Position numbers and translations under genes: made by a program
Shown here: piece after piece, positions 1 through 9,261 of the stretch
Layout of the letters: each line of letters opens with the position of its first letter
Numbering within the stretch: position 1 is the first letter of the stretch
The notes under the pieces: model-generated
What the model was told of the DNA's origin: nothing
The model's database searches: none
What the model saw: only the letters and a program-made list of their open reading frames with translations
Source of the DNA: RYN-230 sp963723595
GTDB taxonomy: Bacteria > Actinomycetota > Actinomycetes > Streptosporangiales > Streptosporangiaceae
Reading direction: 5' to 3'
Length of the DNA stretch: 64,000 nt
Assembly (NCBI GenBank): GCA_963723595.1
Contig: CAVRRQ010000001.1
Coordinates: 248,001-312,000 of the forward strand

Positions 1-2
1 AG

Positions 3-377
3 GCCACGGTGGGCCGCGGCTCACCGTGGGCGGTGCCGCTGTCCTGGCTGGTGCCGCCGCGCATCGCCATGCAGATCCTGCTCACCGGGGACCCGCTCAG
101 TGCCGCCCGGGCCTACGAGATCGGGCTGGTCAACGAGGTGGTGCCGGACGCCGAGCTGGTGCCCGCCGTGCAGGCGCTGGCCGAGCGCATTGCCTCTAAC
201 GCACCGCTGTCGGTCATGGCGGCCAAGCGGACGGTCTACCTGTCGCTGCGGCACCAGCTGGACGACGCGTTCGCGGAGGCAGAACGGATCTGGGACCCTG
301 TGTACCGCAGCGCGGACGCCCAGGAAGGCCCGGCGGCCTTCCGGGACAAGCGCACCCCGGTCTGGACCGGCCGCTGA
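3..377 (+). CDS. Enoyl-CoA hydratase/isomerase, C-terminal part (5' cut by window edge)
   Basis: The frame is open from the window edge to TGA at 375-377. The visible protein matches the C-terminal third of the crotonase fold: a helix rich in LTGDPLSAARAYEIGLVNEVV, typical of the segment after the active site, then a run like APLSVMAAKRTVYLSL and a closing KRTPVWTGR tail resembling the family's KR.P.F.G. ending. The oxyanion-hole glycines and the N-terminal core lie outside the window, so substrate and catalytic residues cannot be judged. The stop overlaps the next start (TGATG), indicating co-transcription with the following catabolic genes. A role in beta-oxidation-like hydration of an enoyl-CoA is inferred from the family. 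Confidence 0.85.
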   Translation, partial: ATVGRGSPWAVPLSWLVPPRIAMQILLTGDPLSAARAYEIGLVNEVVPDAELVPAVQALAERIASNAPLSVMAAKRTVYLSLRHQLDDAFAEAERIWDPVYRSADAQEGPAAFRDKRTPVWTGR

Positions 378-1210
378 TGCCCGCCGACCTGAGCGCGCTC
401 ACCGCCGACCTGGTGGCCGAGACGACCTGGCTGGACGAGATCCTCGGGGCGCTATCCCCGGCCCAATGGCAGCTCCCCACGCCCGCCCCGGGCTGGACCA
501 TCGCCGATCAGGTCAGCCACCTGGCCTATTTCGACGAGGCGACCCTGCTGTCGATCCGCGACCCGGACCTGTTCCGCCTGGACGCCGAGGCCCTGGCCGG
601 GCGGGGCAGCGACTTCCCCGACCAGATCGCCGCCGAGTACCGGCACCTCGGCGCGGCCGACCTGCTGCGCTGGTTCCGGGCCGCCCGCCAGGCTCTTCTC
701 GACGGCTACGCCAGCATCGACCCTGCCGCCCGGCTGCCCTGGTACGGCCTGGACATGGGGCCCGCGTCGTCGATCACGGCCCGGCTGATGGAAACCTGGG
801 CGCACGGCCAGGACATCGCCGACACCCTGGGCATCCAGCGGCCGGCCACCAGCCGGCTGCGGCACGTCGCGCACCTCGGCGTGCGCAGCCTGCCCTACAG
901 CTACGCGGTCAACGGCCTGCCGCGGCCGGACGCCCCCATCCGGGTCGAGCTCGCGGCGCCCGACGGCGGCCAGTGGACCTGGGGGCCCGCCGACGCCCCG
1001 GACCGGGTCTGCGGCACCGCGCTCGACTTCTGCCTGGTGGTCACCCAGCGGCGGCACCGTACCGACACCGGGCTGGTGATCACTGGCCAGACCGCCGCTC
1101 AGTGGATCGCCATCGCGCAGGCCTTCGCCGGGGCGGCCGGGCGGGGCCGCCCGCCGCGCAGTACTGCCCGGACCGGAGCGGCCGTTCCGCAGGGAGGAGC
1201 GCCAGCATGA
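377..1210 (+). CDS. TIGR03084-like metal-binding protein (mycothiol maleylpyruvate isomerase N-terminal/DinB fold)
   Basis: A 277-residue protein whose ATG overlaps the preceding stop by one base. The N-terminus (LSALTADLVAETTWLDEIL, then PGWTIADQVSHLAYFDE) is the four-helix DinB/MDMPI fold with a conserved His in the SHLAYFD helix. A second motif, MGPASSITARLMETWAHGQD, supplies a further His for divalent metal binding. The C-terminal half (about residues 185-260) is the smaller MDMPI-C-like alpha/beta domain. Members are actinobacterial and are often linked to mycothiol-dependent chemistry, but no reaction is proven for this subgroup. Its place between a crotonase and an AtuA-like protein suggests a step in degradation of a branched or terpenoid acyl-CoA. 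Family assignment is fairly sure; function is unknown. Confidence 0.75.
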   Translation: MPADLSALTADLVAETTWLDEILGALSPAQWQLPTPAPGWTIADQVSHLAYFDEATLLSIRDPDLFRLDAEALAGRGSDFPDQIAAEYRHLGAADLLRWFRAARQALLDGYASIDPAARLPWYGLDMGPASSITARLMETWAHGQDIADTLGIQRPATSRLRHVAHLGVRSLPYSYAVNGLPRPDAPIRVELAAPDGGQWTWGPADAPDRVCGTALDFCLVVTQRRHRTDTGLVITGQTAAQWIAIAQAFAGAAGRGRPPRSTARTGAAVPQGGAPA

Positions 1211-3105
1211 CGCCACCCCAGATCCGGCCACCCCAGATCCGGCCAGCCCAGGACCAGCCGGCCGAGGACCAGCCGGCCGAGGACCAGCCAGCCGAGGACC
1301 AGCCAGCCCAGGACCAGCCAGCCCAGCGGCGCCCGGTCCGGATCGCCAACTCCTCCGGCTTCTACGGTGACCGCGCCGCCGCGGCCCGCGAGATGGTCGA
1401 GGGCGGCCCCATCGACGTCCTCACCGGCGACTACCTCGCCGAGCTGACCATGCTGATCCTGTGGAAGGCCCAGCAGAAGGACCCGTCCGCGGGCTACGCC
1501 CGCACCGTGCTCACCCAGCTGGAGCACGTGCTCGGCACCTGCCTGGACCGCGGCATCAAGATCGTGAACAACGCGGGCGGCCTCAACCCGGCGGGCCTGG
1601 CCCAGGAGCTCGGGGCGCTCGCCGGGCGCCTCGGCCTGCATCCCGCCATCGCCTACGTCACCGGGGACGACCTGCTGCCCCGCCTGGACAGCCTGGCCGC
1701 CGGCGGGCAGGCCCTGGCCCACCTCGACACCGGCCTGCCGCTGGCCGGGGCGGGTGGCAAGCCGGTCACGGCCAACGCCTACCTCGGCGGCTGGGGCATC
1801 GCCGAGGCCCTCGGGGGCGGCGCCGACATCGTCGTCTGCCCGCGGGTCACCGACGCCTCGCTGGTCACCGGCCCCGCCGCGTGGTGGCACGGCTGGCGCC
1901 GGGAGGACTTCGGCCCGCTGGCCGGGGCCGTGGTCGCGGGCCACGTCATCGAGTGCGGCCCGCAGGCCACCGGGGGCAACTACTCCTTCCTGGACGAGAT
2001 CCGCGACCGCCGCTACCCCGGCTTCCCGATCGCCGAGGTCGCGGCCGACGGCAGCAGCGTGATCACCAAGCACCCCGGCACCGGCGGGCTGGTCTCCCCG
2101 GGCACCGTCACGGCCCAGCTGCTCTACGAGATCGCCGAGCCTGCCTACGCCAACCCGGACGTCGTCTCGCACTTCGACACGATCCGGCTCGAGCAGGACG
2201 GCCCGGACCGGGTACGGATCTCCGGCACCCGGGGGAGCCCGCCGCCGGCCACGGCCAAGGTGGCGATCAACTTCCTGGGCGGCTACCGCAACACGATGAC
2301 GCTGGTGCTGACCGGGCTGGACATCGAGGAGAAGGCCGCCTGGGCGGAGCAGGAGCTGTTCGCCATCCTGGGCGGCCCCGGCCAGTTCGCCGACGTCGAT
2401 GTCCGGCTGCTGCGCTTCGACAAGCCCGACGCGCCCACCAACGAGCAGGCCACCGCGCACCTGCGGATCACAGTCAAGGACCCCGACCCGCGCAAGGTGG
2501 GCCGCCGCTTCTCCAACGCGACCATGGAGCTGGCCCTCGGCGGGTACGCGGGCTTCCACACCACGACCCCGCCGACGCCGGAGAGCGCGTACGGCGTCTA
2601 CTGGCCCGCGCTCGTGCCCGCCGGCGAGGTGCCCCACGCGGCGGTGCTGCCGGACGGCACGACCGTGCCGATCGCGCCCACCGCCCCGGCGCCGTCAGCC
2701 GCATCAGCCGTATCAGCCGCTTCGGATGCGGCGGCCCCGTGGCCCGCGGGCGCGCCCACCGTCGTCGCCCCCCTGGGCCGGATCTGCGCGGCCCGGTCCG
2801 GCGACAAGGGCGGCAACGCGAACGTCGGGATCTGGACCCGCGACCCGGCCGCCTACCCGTGGCTGCGCGGCTACCTCACCGTCGAGCGGCTGCGGACATT
2901 GCTGCCCGAGTCTGCCCCGCTCGACGTCCGCCGGTTCGAGCTGCCCAACCTCAGCGCGCTCAACTTCGTCATCGTGGGCTTGCTGGGGGAGGGGGTGGCG
3001 TCCTCGACCCGGCCCGATCCCCAGGCCAAGGGCCTGGGCGAGTACCTGCGCTCCCGTTCCGTGGAGATACCGGCGGTCCTGCTCGGATTGGGCGCTGGTG
3101 ACTAG
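1207..3105 (+). CDS. AtuA-like acyclic terpene utilisation protein (DUF1446 plus C-terminal domain)
   Basis: The ATG at 1207 follows a strong Shine-Dalgarno (GGGAGGAG) and overlaps the previous gene by 4 bases, giving 632 residues. After a repetitive low-complexity leader (about residues 2-40) the conserved domain begins at VRIANSSGFYGDR and continues with the DVLTGDYLAELTM and NNAGGLNPAGLAQ motifs of the DUF1446/AtuA family. A Pro/Ser/Ala linker (about residues 495-520) leads to a C-terminal domain with ARSGDKGGNANVGIW, the AtuA C-terminal signature, here fused as in many actinobacterial homologues. In Pseudomonas AtuA is needed for citronellol/geraniol catabolism but its reaction is not established. 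The neighbouring acyl-CoA dehydrogenase and crotonases fit an acyl-CoA degradation operon. The N-terminal leader is probably not part of the fold. Confidence 0.85.
   Translation: MTPPQIRPPQIRPAQDQPAEDQPAEDQPAEDQPAQDQPAQRRPVRIANSSGFYGDRAAAAREMVEGGPIDVLTGDYLAELTMLILWKAQQKDPSAGYARTVLTQLEHVLGTCLDRGIKIVNNAGGLNPAGLAQELGALAGRLGLHPAIAYVTGDDLLPRLDSLAAGGQALAHLDTGLPLAGAGGKPVTANAYLGGWGIAEALGGGADIVVCPRVTDASLVTGPAAWWHGWRREDFGPLAGAVVAGHVIECGPQATGGNYSFLDEIRDRRYPGFPIAEVAADGSSVITKHPGTGGLVSPGTVTAQLLYEIAEPAYANPDVVSHFDTIRLEQDGPDRVRISGTRGSPPPATAKVAINFLGGYRNTMTLVLTGLDIEEKAAWAEQELFAILGGPGQFADVDVRLLRFDKPDAPTNEQATAHLRITVKDPDPRKVGRRFSNATMELALGGYAGFHTTTPPTPESAYGVYWPALVPAGEVPHAAVLPDGTTVPIAPTAPAPSAASAVSAASDAAAPWPAGAPTVVAPLGRICAARSGDKGGNANVGIWTRDPAAYPWLRGYLTVERLRTLLPESAPLDVRRFELPNLSALNFVIVGLLGEGVASSTRPDPQAKGLGEYLRSRSVEIPAVLLGLGAGD
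1213..1325 (+). repeat. In-frame 15-bp tandem repeat at the AtuA N-terminus
   Basis: About seven to eight imperfect copies of a 15-bp unit (consensus GAGGACCAGCCGGCC, early copies CAGATCCGGCCACCC) encode PxQIR/PAEDQ pentapeptides directly after the start codon. The conserved enzyme domain begins just after the array. This looks like slippage-driven expansion; similar 15-bp arrays occur at other gene ends in the window. Confidence 0.85.
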
Positions 3106-3985
3106 CGCCGCCGCCGAGCCCGCCCGCCCGGGCCGGCGGGGGGAGCAGCGGCCACCAGACCAGCGCCCCCCGGACCAGCAGCCGCCTGACCAGCGTCGGC
3201 GGGATCCCCTCCGGCGGCAGCGGATCCTCACCGCGGCCGCTGAGCTGGTCGCGGAGCGCGGCTATCACGACGTCGGCATGGCGGACATCGGCGCGGCCGC
3301 CGGCATCACCGGCCCGGCCATCTACCGGCATTTCGACGGGAAGTCCGCGGTCCTCGTCGCGATGTTCGACCACGTGATCGATGACCTGGCCCGCGAGGCC
3401 AGCGAGATCGTCGCCTCCGGCGGGGACGCCCTGGCCACGCTGCGCGGGCTCATCCAGACTCAGGTCCGGTTCGTGCTCCGCGACCGGACGCTGGCGCAGG
3501 TCTACCACAACGAGGTGGCCAACCTTCCCGAGGAGGACCGGCACCGGCTGCGCCGCAAGCAGCGCCTGTACATCGAGGAATGGGTGCACGTCCTGGCCCA
3601 GCTCCGCCCTGGCGCCGGGGACGCGGCCGTCCGGGCTCTGGTGCATGCCGCCGTCGGCGCGATCCAGTCCGTGCTCTTTTACTCCAGCGGCCTGGCCGAC
3701 GATCAGCTGGCCTCGCTCATGTCGTCCGTCGCCGAGACGTCCATGTTCGCGGGCCTGCTTACCCGGGGGGACGACCCCCGGGCCCCCCGAGCGCCTGCTC
3801 GGCGAGAACACGCCTCCGGCGCGCCTCCCCTCCCCGAACCAATGGGGGACGACCCCCCGGACCCCCCGAGCTGGCCGGCTCGGCGAGAACACGCCTCCGG
3901 CGCGCCTCCCCTCCCCGAACCAGCGGGGGACGACCCCCCGGACCCCCGGGTAAGCAGCCCCCCGACCAAGCCAGCCCGGAGATGA
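3098..3985 (+). CDS. TetR/AcrR-family transcriptional regulator
   Basis: The GTG at 3098 overlaps the AtuA gene by 8 bases. After a leader with three PPDQ-type repeats, the DNA-binding domain (about residues 35-85) reads ILTAAAELVAERGYHDVGMA then ITGPAIYRHFDGKSA, a textbook TetR helix-turn-helix. The ligand-binding domain resembles regulators of acyl-CoA catabolism (VYHNEVANLPEEDRHRLRR, FYSSGLADDQLASLM). The last 70 or so residues are not TetR-like: they translate a duplicated 80-bp DNA repeat, so the original protein probably ended near TSMFAGLLTR. It likely represses the flanking catabolic operon in response to an acyl-CoA; this is inferred from position only. Confidence 0.85.
   Translation: MTSAAAEPARPGRRGEQRPPDQRPPDQQPPDQRRRDPLRRQRILTAAAELVAERGYHDVGMADIGAAAGITGPAIYRHFDGKSAVLVAMFDHVIDDLAREASEIVASGGDALATLRGLIQTQVRFVLRDRTLAQVYHNEVANLPEEDRHRLRRKQRLYIEEWVHVLAQLRPGAGDAAVRALVHAAVGAIQSVLFYSSGLADDQLASLMSSVAETSMFAGLLTRGDDPRAPRAPARREHASGAPPLPEPMGDDPPDPPSWPARREHASGAPPLPEPAGDDPPDPRVSSPPTKPARR
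3766..3953 (+). repeat. Tandem 78-81 bp GC-rich repeat at the TetR 3' end
   Basis: Two full copies and a third partial copy of a unit beginning GGGGGACGACCCCC start at 3766, 3844 and 3925. The unit contains CTCGGCGAGAACACGCCTCC and ends near CTCCCCTCCCCGAACCA. Each copy starts with a short G-run/C-run inverted repeat able to fold. A related inverted copy lies at 19101-19183, so this is a dispersed element, not a domain of the regulator. Confidence 0.85.
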
Positions 3986-3988
3986 CCC

Positions 3989-5142
3989 GTGGACTTCGCT
4001 GAGCACCCCGACCACGCCGCCATCCGGGACACGGTCGCGGCCATCACCCGGTCCTTCGGCAGCTCGTACTACAGCGCGCACGCCGAGGGCCGGATCGCCA
4101 CCGACGAGCTGTGGGACGCCCTGGCCAAGCAGGGCTTCGTCGGGATCAACCTGCCCGAGCGGTTCGGCGGCGGCGGAGCGGGCCTGGCCGAGCTCGCGCT
4201 GGTCTGCGAGGAGACGGCGGCCCAGGGCTGCCCCATGCTCCTCCTTCTGGTCTCCAGCGCCATCTCCGGCGAGGTCATCGCCCGCTACGGCACCGAGACC
4301 CAGCAGAAGACCTGGCTGCCCCAGTTGGCCAGCGGCGAGACCAGGATCGTGTTCGCCATCACCGAGCCCGACGCCGGCTCCAACACCCACCAGCTGTCCA
4401 CCACCGCCGTCCGCGACGGTGAGGACTGGGTCCTCAGCGGAACCAAGTACTACATCTCCGGCGTCGACGGCGCCGCGGCCATCCTGGTCGTGGCGCGCAC
4501 CGGCACAGACCCCCGGACCGGCCACGGCCTGCTGTCCCTGTTCCTGGTGCCGCCGGACGCCGCCGGGCTCACCGCACAACCCCTCCCGGTGGCCGCGGCC
4601 CTGCCCGAGCAGCAGTTCACCCTGTACTTCGACGGCGTGCGCGTCGGCCCGGACCAGCTGGTCGGTGACGAGAACGACGGGTTCACCCAGGTCTTCCACG
4701 GCCTGAACCCGGAGCGCATCACCGGCGCGGCGATCTGCGTCGGGATCGGCCGCTACGCGCTGGCCCGGGCCGCCGCGTACGCCCGGGACCGGGACGTCTG
4801 GGGTGTCCCGATCGGCACCCACCAGGGCGTGTCCCACCCGCTGGCCAAAGCCAAGATCGAGGTGGAACTGGCCGCCCTGATGACCGCGAAGGCGGCCTGG
4901 CTGCACGACCACGGCCAGCCCGCGGCGAGGCGTCCAACGTGGCCAAGTACGCCGCTGCGGAGGCCGCGCTGGCCGCGGTGGACGCGGCGATCCAGACCCA
5001 TGGCGGGAACGGCCTGTCCGCGGAGTACGGCCTGGTGCCGCTCTGGAGTGTCGCCCGGCTGCTCCGCATCGCCCCGGTCAACCGGGAGATGATCCTCAAC
5101 TACGTGGCCAGTCACTCCCTGGGCCTGCCGCGGTCCTACTAG
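3989..5142 (+). CDS. Acyl-CoA dehydrogenase (one frameshift near 4925)
   Basis: The GTG at 3989 has GGAG 7 bases upstream and follows the TetR stop by 3 bases. The product has the N-terminal helical domain, the middle beta domain with the FAD/substrate loop FAITEPDAGSNTHQLSTTA and the WVLSGTKYYISG motif, and the C-terminal helical domain. The second half continues in another frame from about 4930 (VAKYAAAEAALAAVDAAIQT, then HGGNGLSAEYGLVPLW), which carries the HGGxG signature. Adding one G in the run at about 4922-4926 restores a single frame of roughly 384 residues, the usual family length. It would oxidise an acyl-CoA to the enoyl-CoA using FAD and ETF. The frameshift is probably a sequencing error. 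Confidence 0.85.
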
Positions 5143-5166
5143 GCCGCGCCACGGACGGAGAGACCG

Positions 5167-5732
5167 ATGGCTGATCACTCCTTCACCCAGGTCAGCTACG
5201 CCCGGAGGGCCGAGGCCGGCTGGATCACCCTGGACCGGCCGGCGCAGCGCAACGCGCTGACCCAGTCATGGTCTCAGAGCTGCACCGCCCTGGACCTGGC
5301 CCCGGCGCGAGGCCCTGGACCTGGCCGGACAGGACCCCACCGTGCGGGCACTGGTCGTCACCGGGGCCGGGGCCGCCTTCTGCGCCGGTGCGGACCTGGA
5401 CTACCCCGGCGATTCGGCGCGCCGAGCTGTACGGGGCGGGTGATCTCGCCGACCGGCTCCGGGTCATGTCGCGCGCCGGGGAGTGGGACGCGATGACGGA
5501 CCTGATCCCGGACGACCTGCTGCGCGAGTTCAGCGTCGAAGCCCCGGCCGGATCGCTGGCCGGGGCGCTGCACGAGCGGTTCGACGGCGTGCTCGACCGG
5601 ATCATGATCTACGCGCCGTACCCGGTCCCCGGTGGCCTCTGGGGGGAGGCGGGGCTCGGCGCGCCCTGGCCAGCCCCGCGTGGTGCTGACCGGCGACGGA
5701 GGCAGCCGGGTCAGCGCACCTTCCACAGGTAG
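5167..5732 (+). pseudogene. Composite remnant: crotonase N-terminus joined to a luciferase-like oxidoreductase C-terminus
   Basis: The ATG at 5167 starts an enoyl-CoA hydratase-like N-terminus (WITLDRPAQRNALTQS; after frame changes near 5270-5345, LVVTGAGAAFCAGADLD). At about 5400 the homology switches, in a different frame, to the C-terminal 70 residues of an LLM-class F420-dependent oxidoreductase (TPAIRRAELYGAGDLADRLR, then SRAGEWDAMTDLIPDDLLRE and DRIMIYAPYPV). The crotonase catalytic Glu region and C-terminus and the whole LLM N-terminus are absent. This is more than a frameshift: two unrelated genes are joined, by a deletion of at least 1 kb or by misassembly. No functional product is expected. 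Confidence 0.7.
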
Positions 5733-8700
5733 GCGTGCCCGTTCGTGTCGGTGGTGGCGAGCGTGGCGCCGTCCGGGTCGAACGCCACCGAGAGGACCTC
5801 GGTGCCCGAGTCCGCAGATCCGGCCCCGGTGCCCCCAACCTTCGGGTTGGCCAGCGTCTCGGCCAGCTTGCCGGCGGGCAGATGCCACAGGTAGGTCTGG
5901 CCGTTGGCGTCGCCGGCGGCCAGCCACTTGCCGTCGGGGCTGAACGCCACGCTGTTCACGCCTGAGCTATCCGGATCGGTCAAAGCGATGCTGCGATGCG
6001 TGGCCAGGTCCCAGATGTAGGTGACCCCGCCGCTGTCGCCCGCAGCGAGCGACTCGCCGTCGGCGCTGAATGCCACGGCGGTGATCGGGGAGCTTCCCGG
6101 GATGGGCACGGTGCGGGTGCCCGTGCCCGCATTCCACAGGTACGCCTGACCGTCGCTGCCGCCCATGGCGAGCGTCTGCCCCGTCGGGCTGAACGCCACC
6201 GCGTCCGAGTTCACGGTCCCCGGCGGGGACACGGCCGCAGGCACAGCTTCCCGGGGGGACGGTATCGTCCATACATGGACCGTGCCGTCGGCGCCGTTGA
6301 CGGCCAGCTTCTTCCCGTTCGCGCTGAACGCCACCGCCGCGACGGCCACCCGCTGGTCGGATAGCACGTCGATCCTGTGCTTGGGGTTCACCCGCCACAA
6401 GTACGTGCTGGTGTTGCCCGGACCGCCCGCTGCGGCCAGCATCCTGCCGTCGGGGCTGAACGCCTCCGCTCCGCCGCCAGGGCTGAATGTCTGGATCTGG
6501 TCCCCGGTGGTCGCATTCCATAGATAGGTGATGCCGTTGGCCTGCGGCCCGGTCTTCTGGTCACCGCTCGCCCCAGCCGACAGCGTCCTGCCGTCCGGAC
6601 TGAACGCCAGGGACGACAGGCTCCCAGCCTGCGGCGGGCCGAAGGCCCTGGAATAGTCCGAAGGATTCGCCAGGCGGCTGCGGGTGGAGGGCACCTCGAT
6701 ATGAGCGTTCGCGACCATGGTCAGCACCACCGCCACGCCCGCCGCCACCAGGATGCCGACTCCGATAAGCGCTAAATAGGCGGCCCGGCGCCGCTGCGGC
6801 CGTCGCCCGTGCCGGACCTCGCCGGCCAGCCTGCCCGGGGCAGTCGGCGGCTTGGGTGGCGCGCCCGGCGCCTTGGGCGGGGTCCCTGGTCGCTCGCGGG
6901 GGGCACCCGGCCGGCTGCTGCGCGGGCTGCCCGGCCAGTTCTGCGGAGGCGCGGGCCGCCTGGGTGAGACGGGAGCCTGCTCACGGGGGGGGCTGCCCGT
7001 GGGCCGGGCCGGTGCGCCCGCCTTCCCGGCTGGAGTGCCGGTCCGCCCAGGAGGGGCGCCCGGCCTGCTTGGCCGCGCGTCGCGGGTCTGGGGCGCGGGC
7101 GGGTGCCCACGGTGGGGCGCCGCTGCCCTGAGCCGGAGCCGCGACCTCAGAGGCTGGGGTCCGGGCGGGCTGAGGTGCCGGAGTGGGGGCGGCCTCCGGC
7201 TCGCGGGTCCGGGCGGGCCCCGGGGCCGGGGCTGGGGCGGCCCGGGGGGTGGGAGTGTCGGCGGCCGGGGGAGCCTGGGCTCCGGCGGCCTGCTCAGCCG
7301 GGGGAGCGACAGGCTGCTCAGCCGCGGGGGCGGCCTCCGGCTCGCGGGTCCGGGCGGGCTTCGGCGCTGGAGGGGGGGCGGCCTCCGGCTCTAGGGTCCG
7401 GGCGGACCCCGGGGCCGGGGCTGGGGCGGCCCGGGGGGTGGGAGTGGGGGCGACCCGAGGAGCCTGGGCTCCGGCGGCCTGCTCAGCCGGGGGAGCAGCG
7501 GGCTGCTTGGCCGGGGGAGCGGCGGCCTGCTCAGCGGGGAGCTGCTCAGCCGGGGCGGGCGGCCCGGCGGCGGGCCCGGCCTCGTCACCTGCTTGGACTG
7601 CCCCAGGGCTCGCCTGCTGGCGCGGGGCACTGGGCTCGTTCTCCCGCACACCGTCCGGGTCCGGCGGGATCACCTGCAGGCCCGGGTCGGTCGCCTGATC
7701 GTCAGGGATGCTCAACTCAGGATCCGCACTGAACTGGCCCGCGGGCCAGTTCAGGCCCGGTGAACGGGCAGCGTAGATCTCGCTGGCTTCGGTGTCCTCC
7801 CCCGGCGGCGGGACGGAAACGCCGGCCACAGCGGCCGGCGACGCCTGACCCGGGGACGCGCCTGCCGCCGGCGACAACGCCACGGCGCGCGGCGCCTCCG
7901 GGCCGGGCCCGGGCCCATTCCCGGCCCGGCCGGGCAGGCTCCCAGGGCGCGCCAGGCCGGGGTCGGACGCGGAACTCAGGTGATAAGGCGGCAGGCCAAG
8001 CGCGTCCCGCAGCGCGTCAGCGAATTCCCAACAGGTCTCATAGCGGTTGGCCTGGGCCTTCGCCAGGGCCTTGGCCATCACGCCATCCACGGCCGGAGGG
8101 AGGCCTGGCCGCCGTTCGGCCAGCGATGGCGGCGGCTTGTTCAGGTGGGCCCAGATGGCCGCGAAGCTCTCGCTGCGGTGGAACGGCGCCTGGCCGGTCA
8201 GCAACTCGAACACCGCGCACGCCAGCGCGTACTGGTCCGTCCGCCCGTCCACCGGCAGACCCTCGATCTGCTCGGGTGCGGTGTAGTCGGGTGTGCCAAG
8301 GAACTGCCCGGCCGCGGTGAGTCCCAGGGACACCTCCGCGCTCTTGCTCAGCCCGAAGTCGGACAGGTACACGTGGTCCGGCCGCCCGGGGCGCCGGTCC
8401 AGCAGGATGTTCGCGGGCTTCACGTCCCGGTGCACCAGGCCGGCGGCGTGCGCCGCGTCCAGGGCCGAGGCCACCGGGGAGATGATCGAGGCGACCCGGT
8501 CGGGTGACAGCGGCCCCTCACGGCGCAGCAGCGACCGCACATCCCCGCCCCGTACCAGGCGCATCGCGATGAACAGGACGTATCCGGCCTCACCGGCCTC
8601 GTACACCGGGATGATGTGCGGATCCTCCACGGCGGCGGCGGCCCGCGACTCCCGGATGAAACGCTGCCGGAACATGTCGTCGGAGCCCATCGCCGGTGTC

Positions 8701-8867
8701 ATGATCTTCAGTGCCACCAGGCGGTCGAGTCGCTCGTCGTGCGCGCGGAACACGACAGCCATGCCTCCCGCACCGACCTGCTCCTCGAGCCGGTATCCCC
8801 CCAGCCGTGAGCCTGCGGCGAAGCCGGCCGCCAGATCGGCGCGATGCCCTGGCGACTCCTCGTTCAC
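5711..8867 (-). CDS. Transmembrane Ser/Thr protein kinase with WD40 sensor (frameshift in a G8 run)
   Basis: The GTG at 8867 has GGAGG five bases upstream; a GTG 12 bases further up is also in frame. Residues about 25-280 are a Hanks-type kinase: glycine loop VGAGGMAVVF, VALK lysine, HRDVKPANIL catalytic loop, DFG and YTAPEQ. A Pro/Ala/Glu linker of about 250 residues follows. One base too many in the G8 homopolymer at 6985-6992 breaks the frame; with seven Gs it continues to RRAAYLALIGVGILVAAGVA, a membrane segment, and seven WD40 repeats (FSPDGxxLAAG...YLW), enough for one extracellular propeller. It would phosphorylate intracellular targets in response to an extracellular ligand. The gene converges on the composite remnant, with slight 3' overlap. 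Confidence 0.85.
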
Positions 8868-8879
8868 CCACGCCTCCAC

Positions 8880-9261
8880 GCGTTACTGTGCCCTCGGCAT
8901 CCTATGCTTCCGCCCAAGGCCGGGTCAGAGCGTAAGAACGCGGATATTAAGTACATAGGACAGATAGCTCTTTCCGGCGCGCTGCGGCTGGCTCCGCGCC
9001 GCGGATCGCCTCTTCCCGCCGTCACGGCCCGCTAACGTCCCGCCGCGCCGCGCGCCTCGCGGACCCGGATCGCCGGGTGCCCGCCGTGCCGGTCCGCGGT
9101 CCCGCCCGGTGCACCCGCCGCCTCCGGGCCGCCGCCGCGGCAATAGGGCCGGGAACGGCTAACCGCACCTTCCGCCCTATTTACGGACGCCGCGTTTGCG
9201 ATCACCTCCGTGCGGCCAATAAGAGTCAGTGAAACGGGGGGCAGGAATTTGATTACGAAAC
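8880..9261. promoter_or_regulatory. Divergent intergenic region between the kinase and SGNH genes
   Basis: No coding potential is seen. On the minus strand a -10-like TAGGAT (complement near 8902-8907) lies about 35 bases before the kinase start. An AT-rich patch (ATATTAAGTACATAGGACAG, about 8943-8962) and the segment 9176-9250 could carry the promoters. No convincing operator was found. Confidence 0.4.

Noticed and set aside
6985..6992. G8 run as a deliberate phase-variation switch
   Set aside because: Many other genes carry single-base errors without long homopolymers, so an assembly error is the simpler reading; kept only as a low-interest finding.
7140..7560. Repetitive region considered as a CRISPR or minisatellite locus
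   Set aside because: It codes in frame for the Pro/Ala/Glu linker of the kinase; repeats are imperfect and lack unique spacers.
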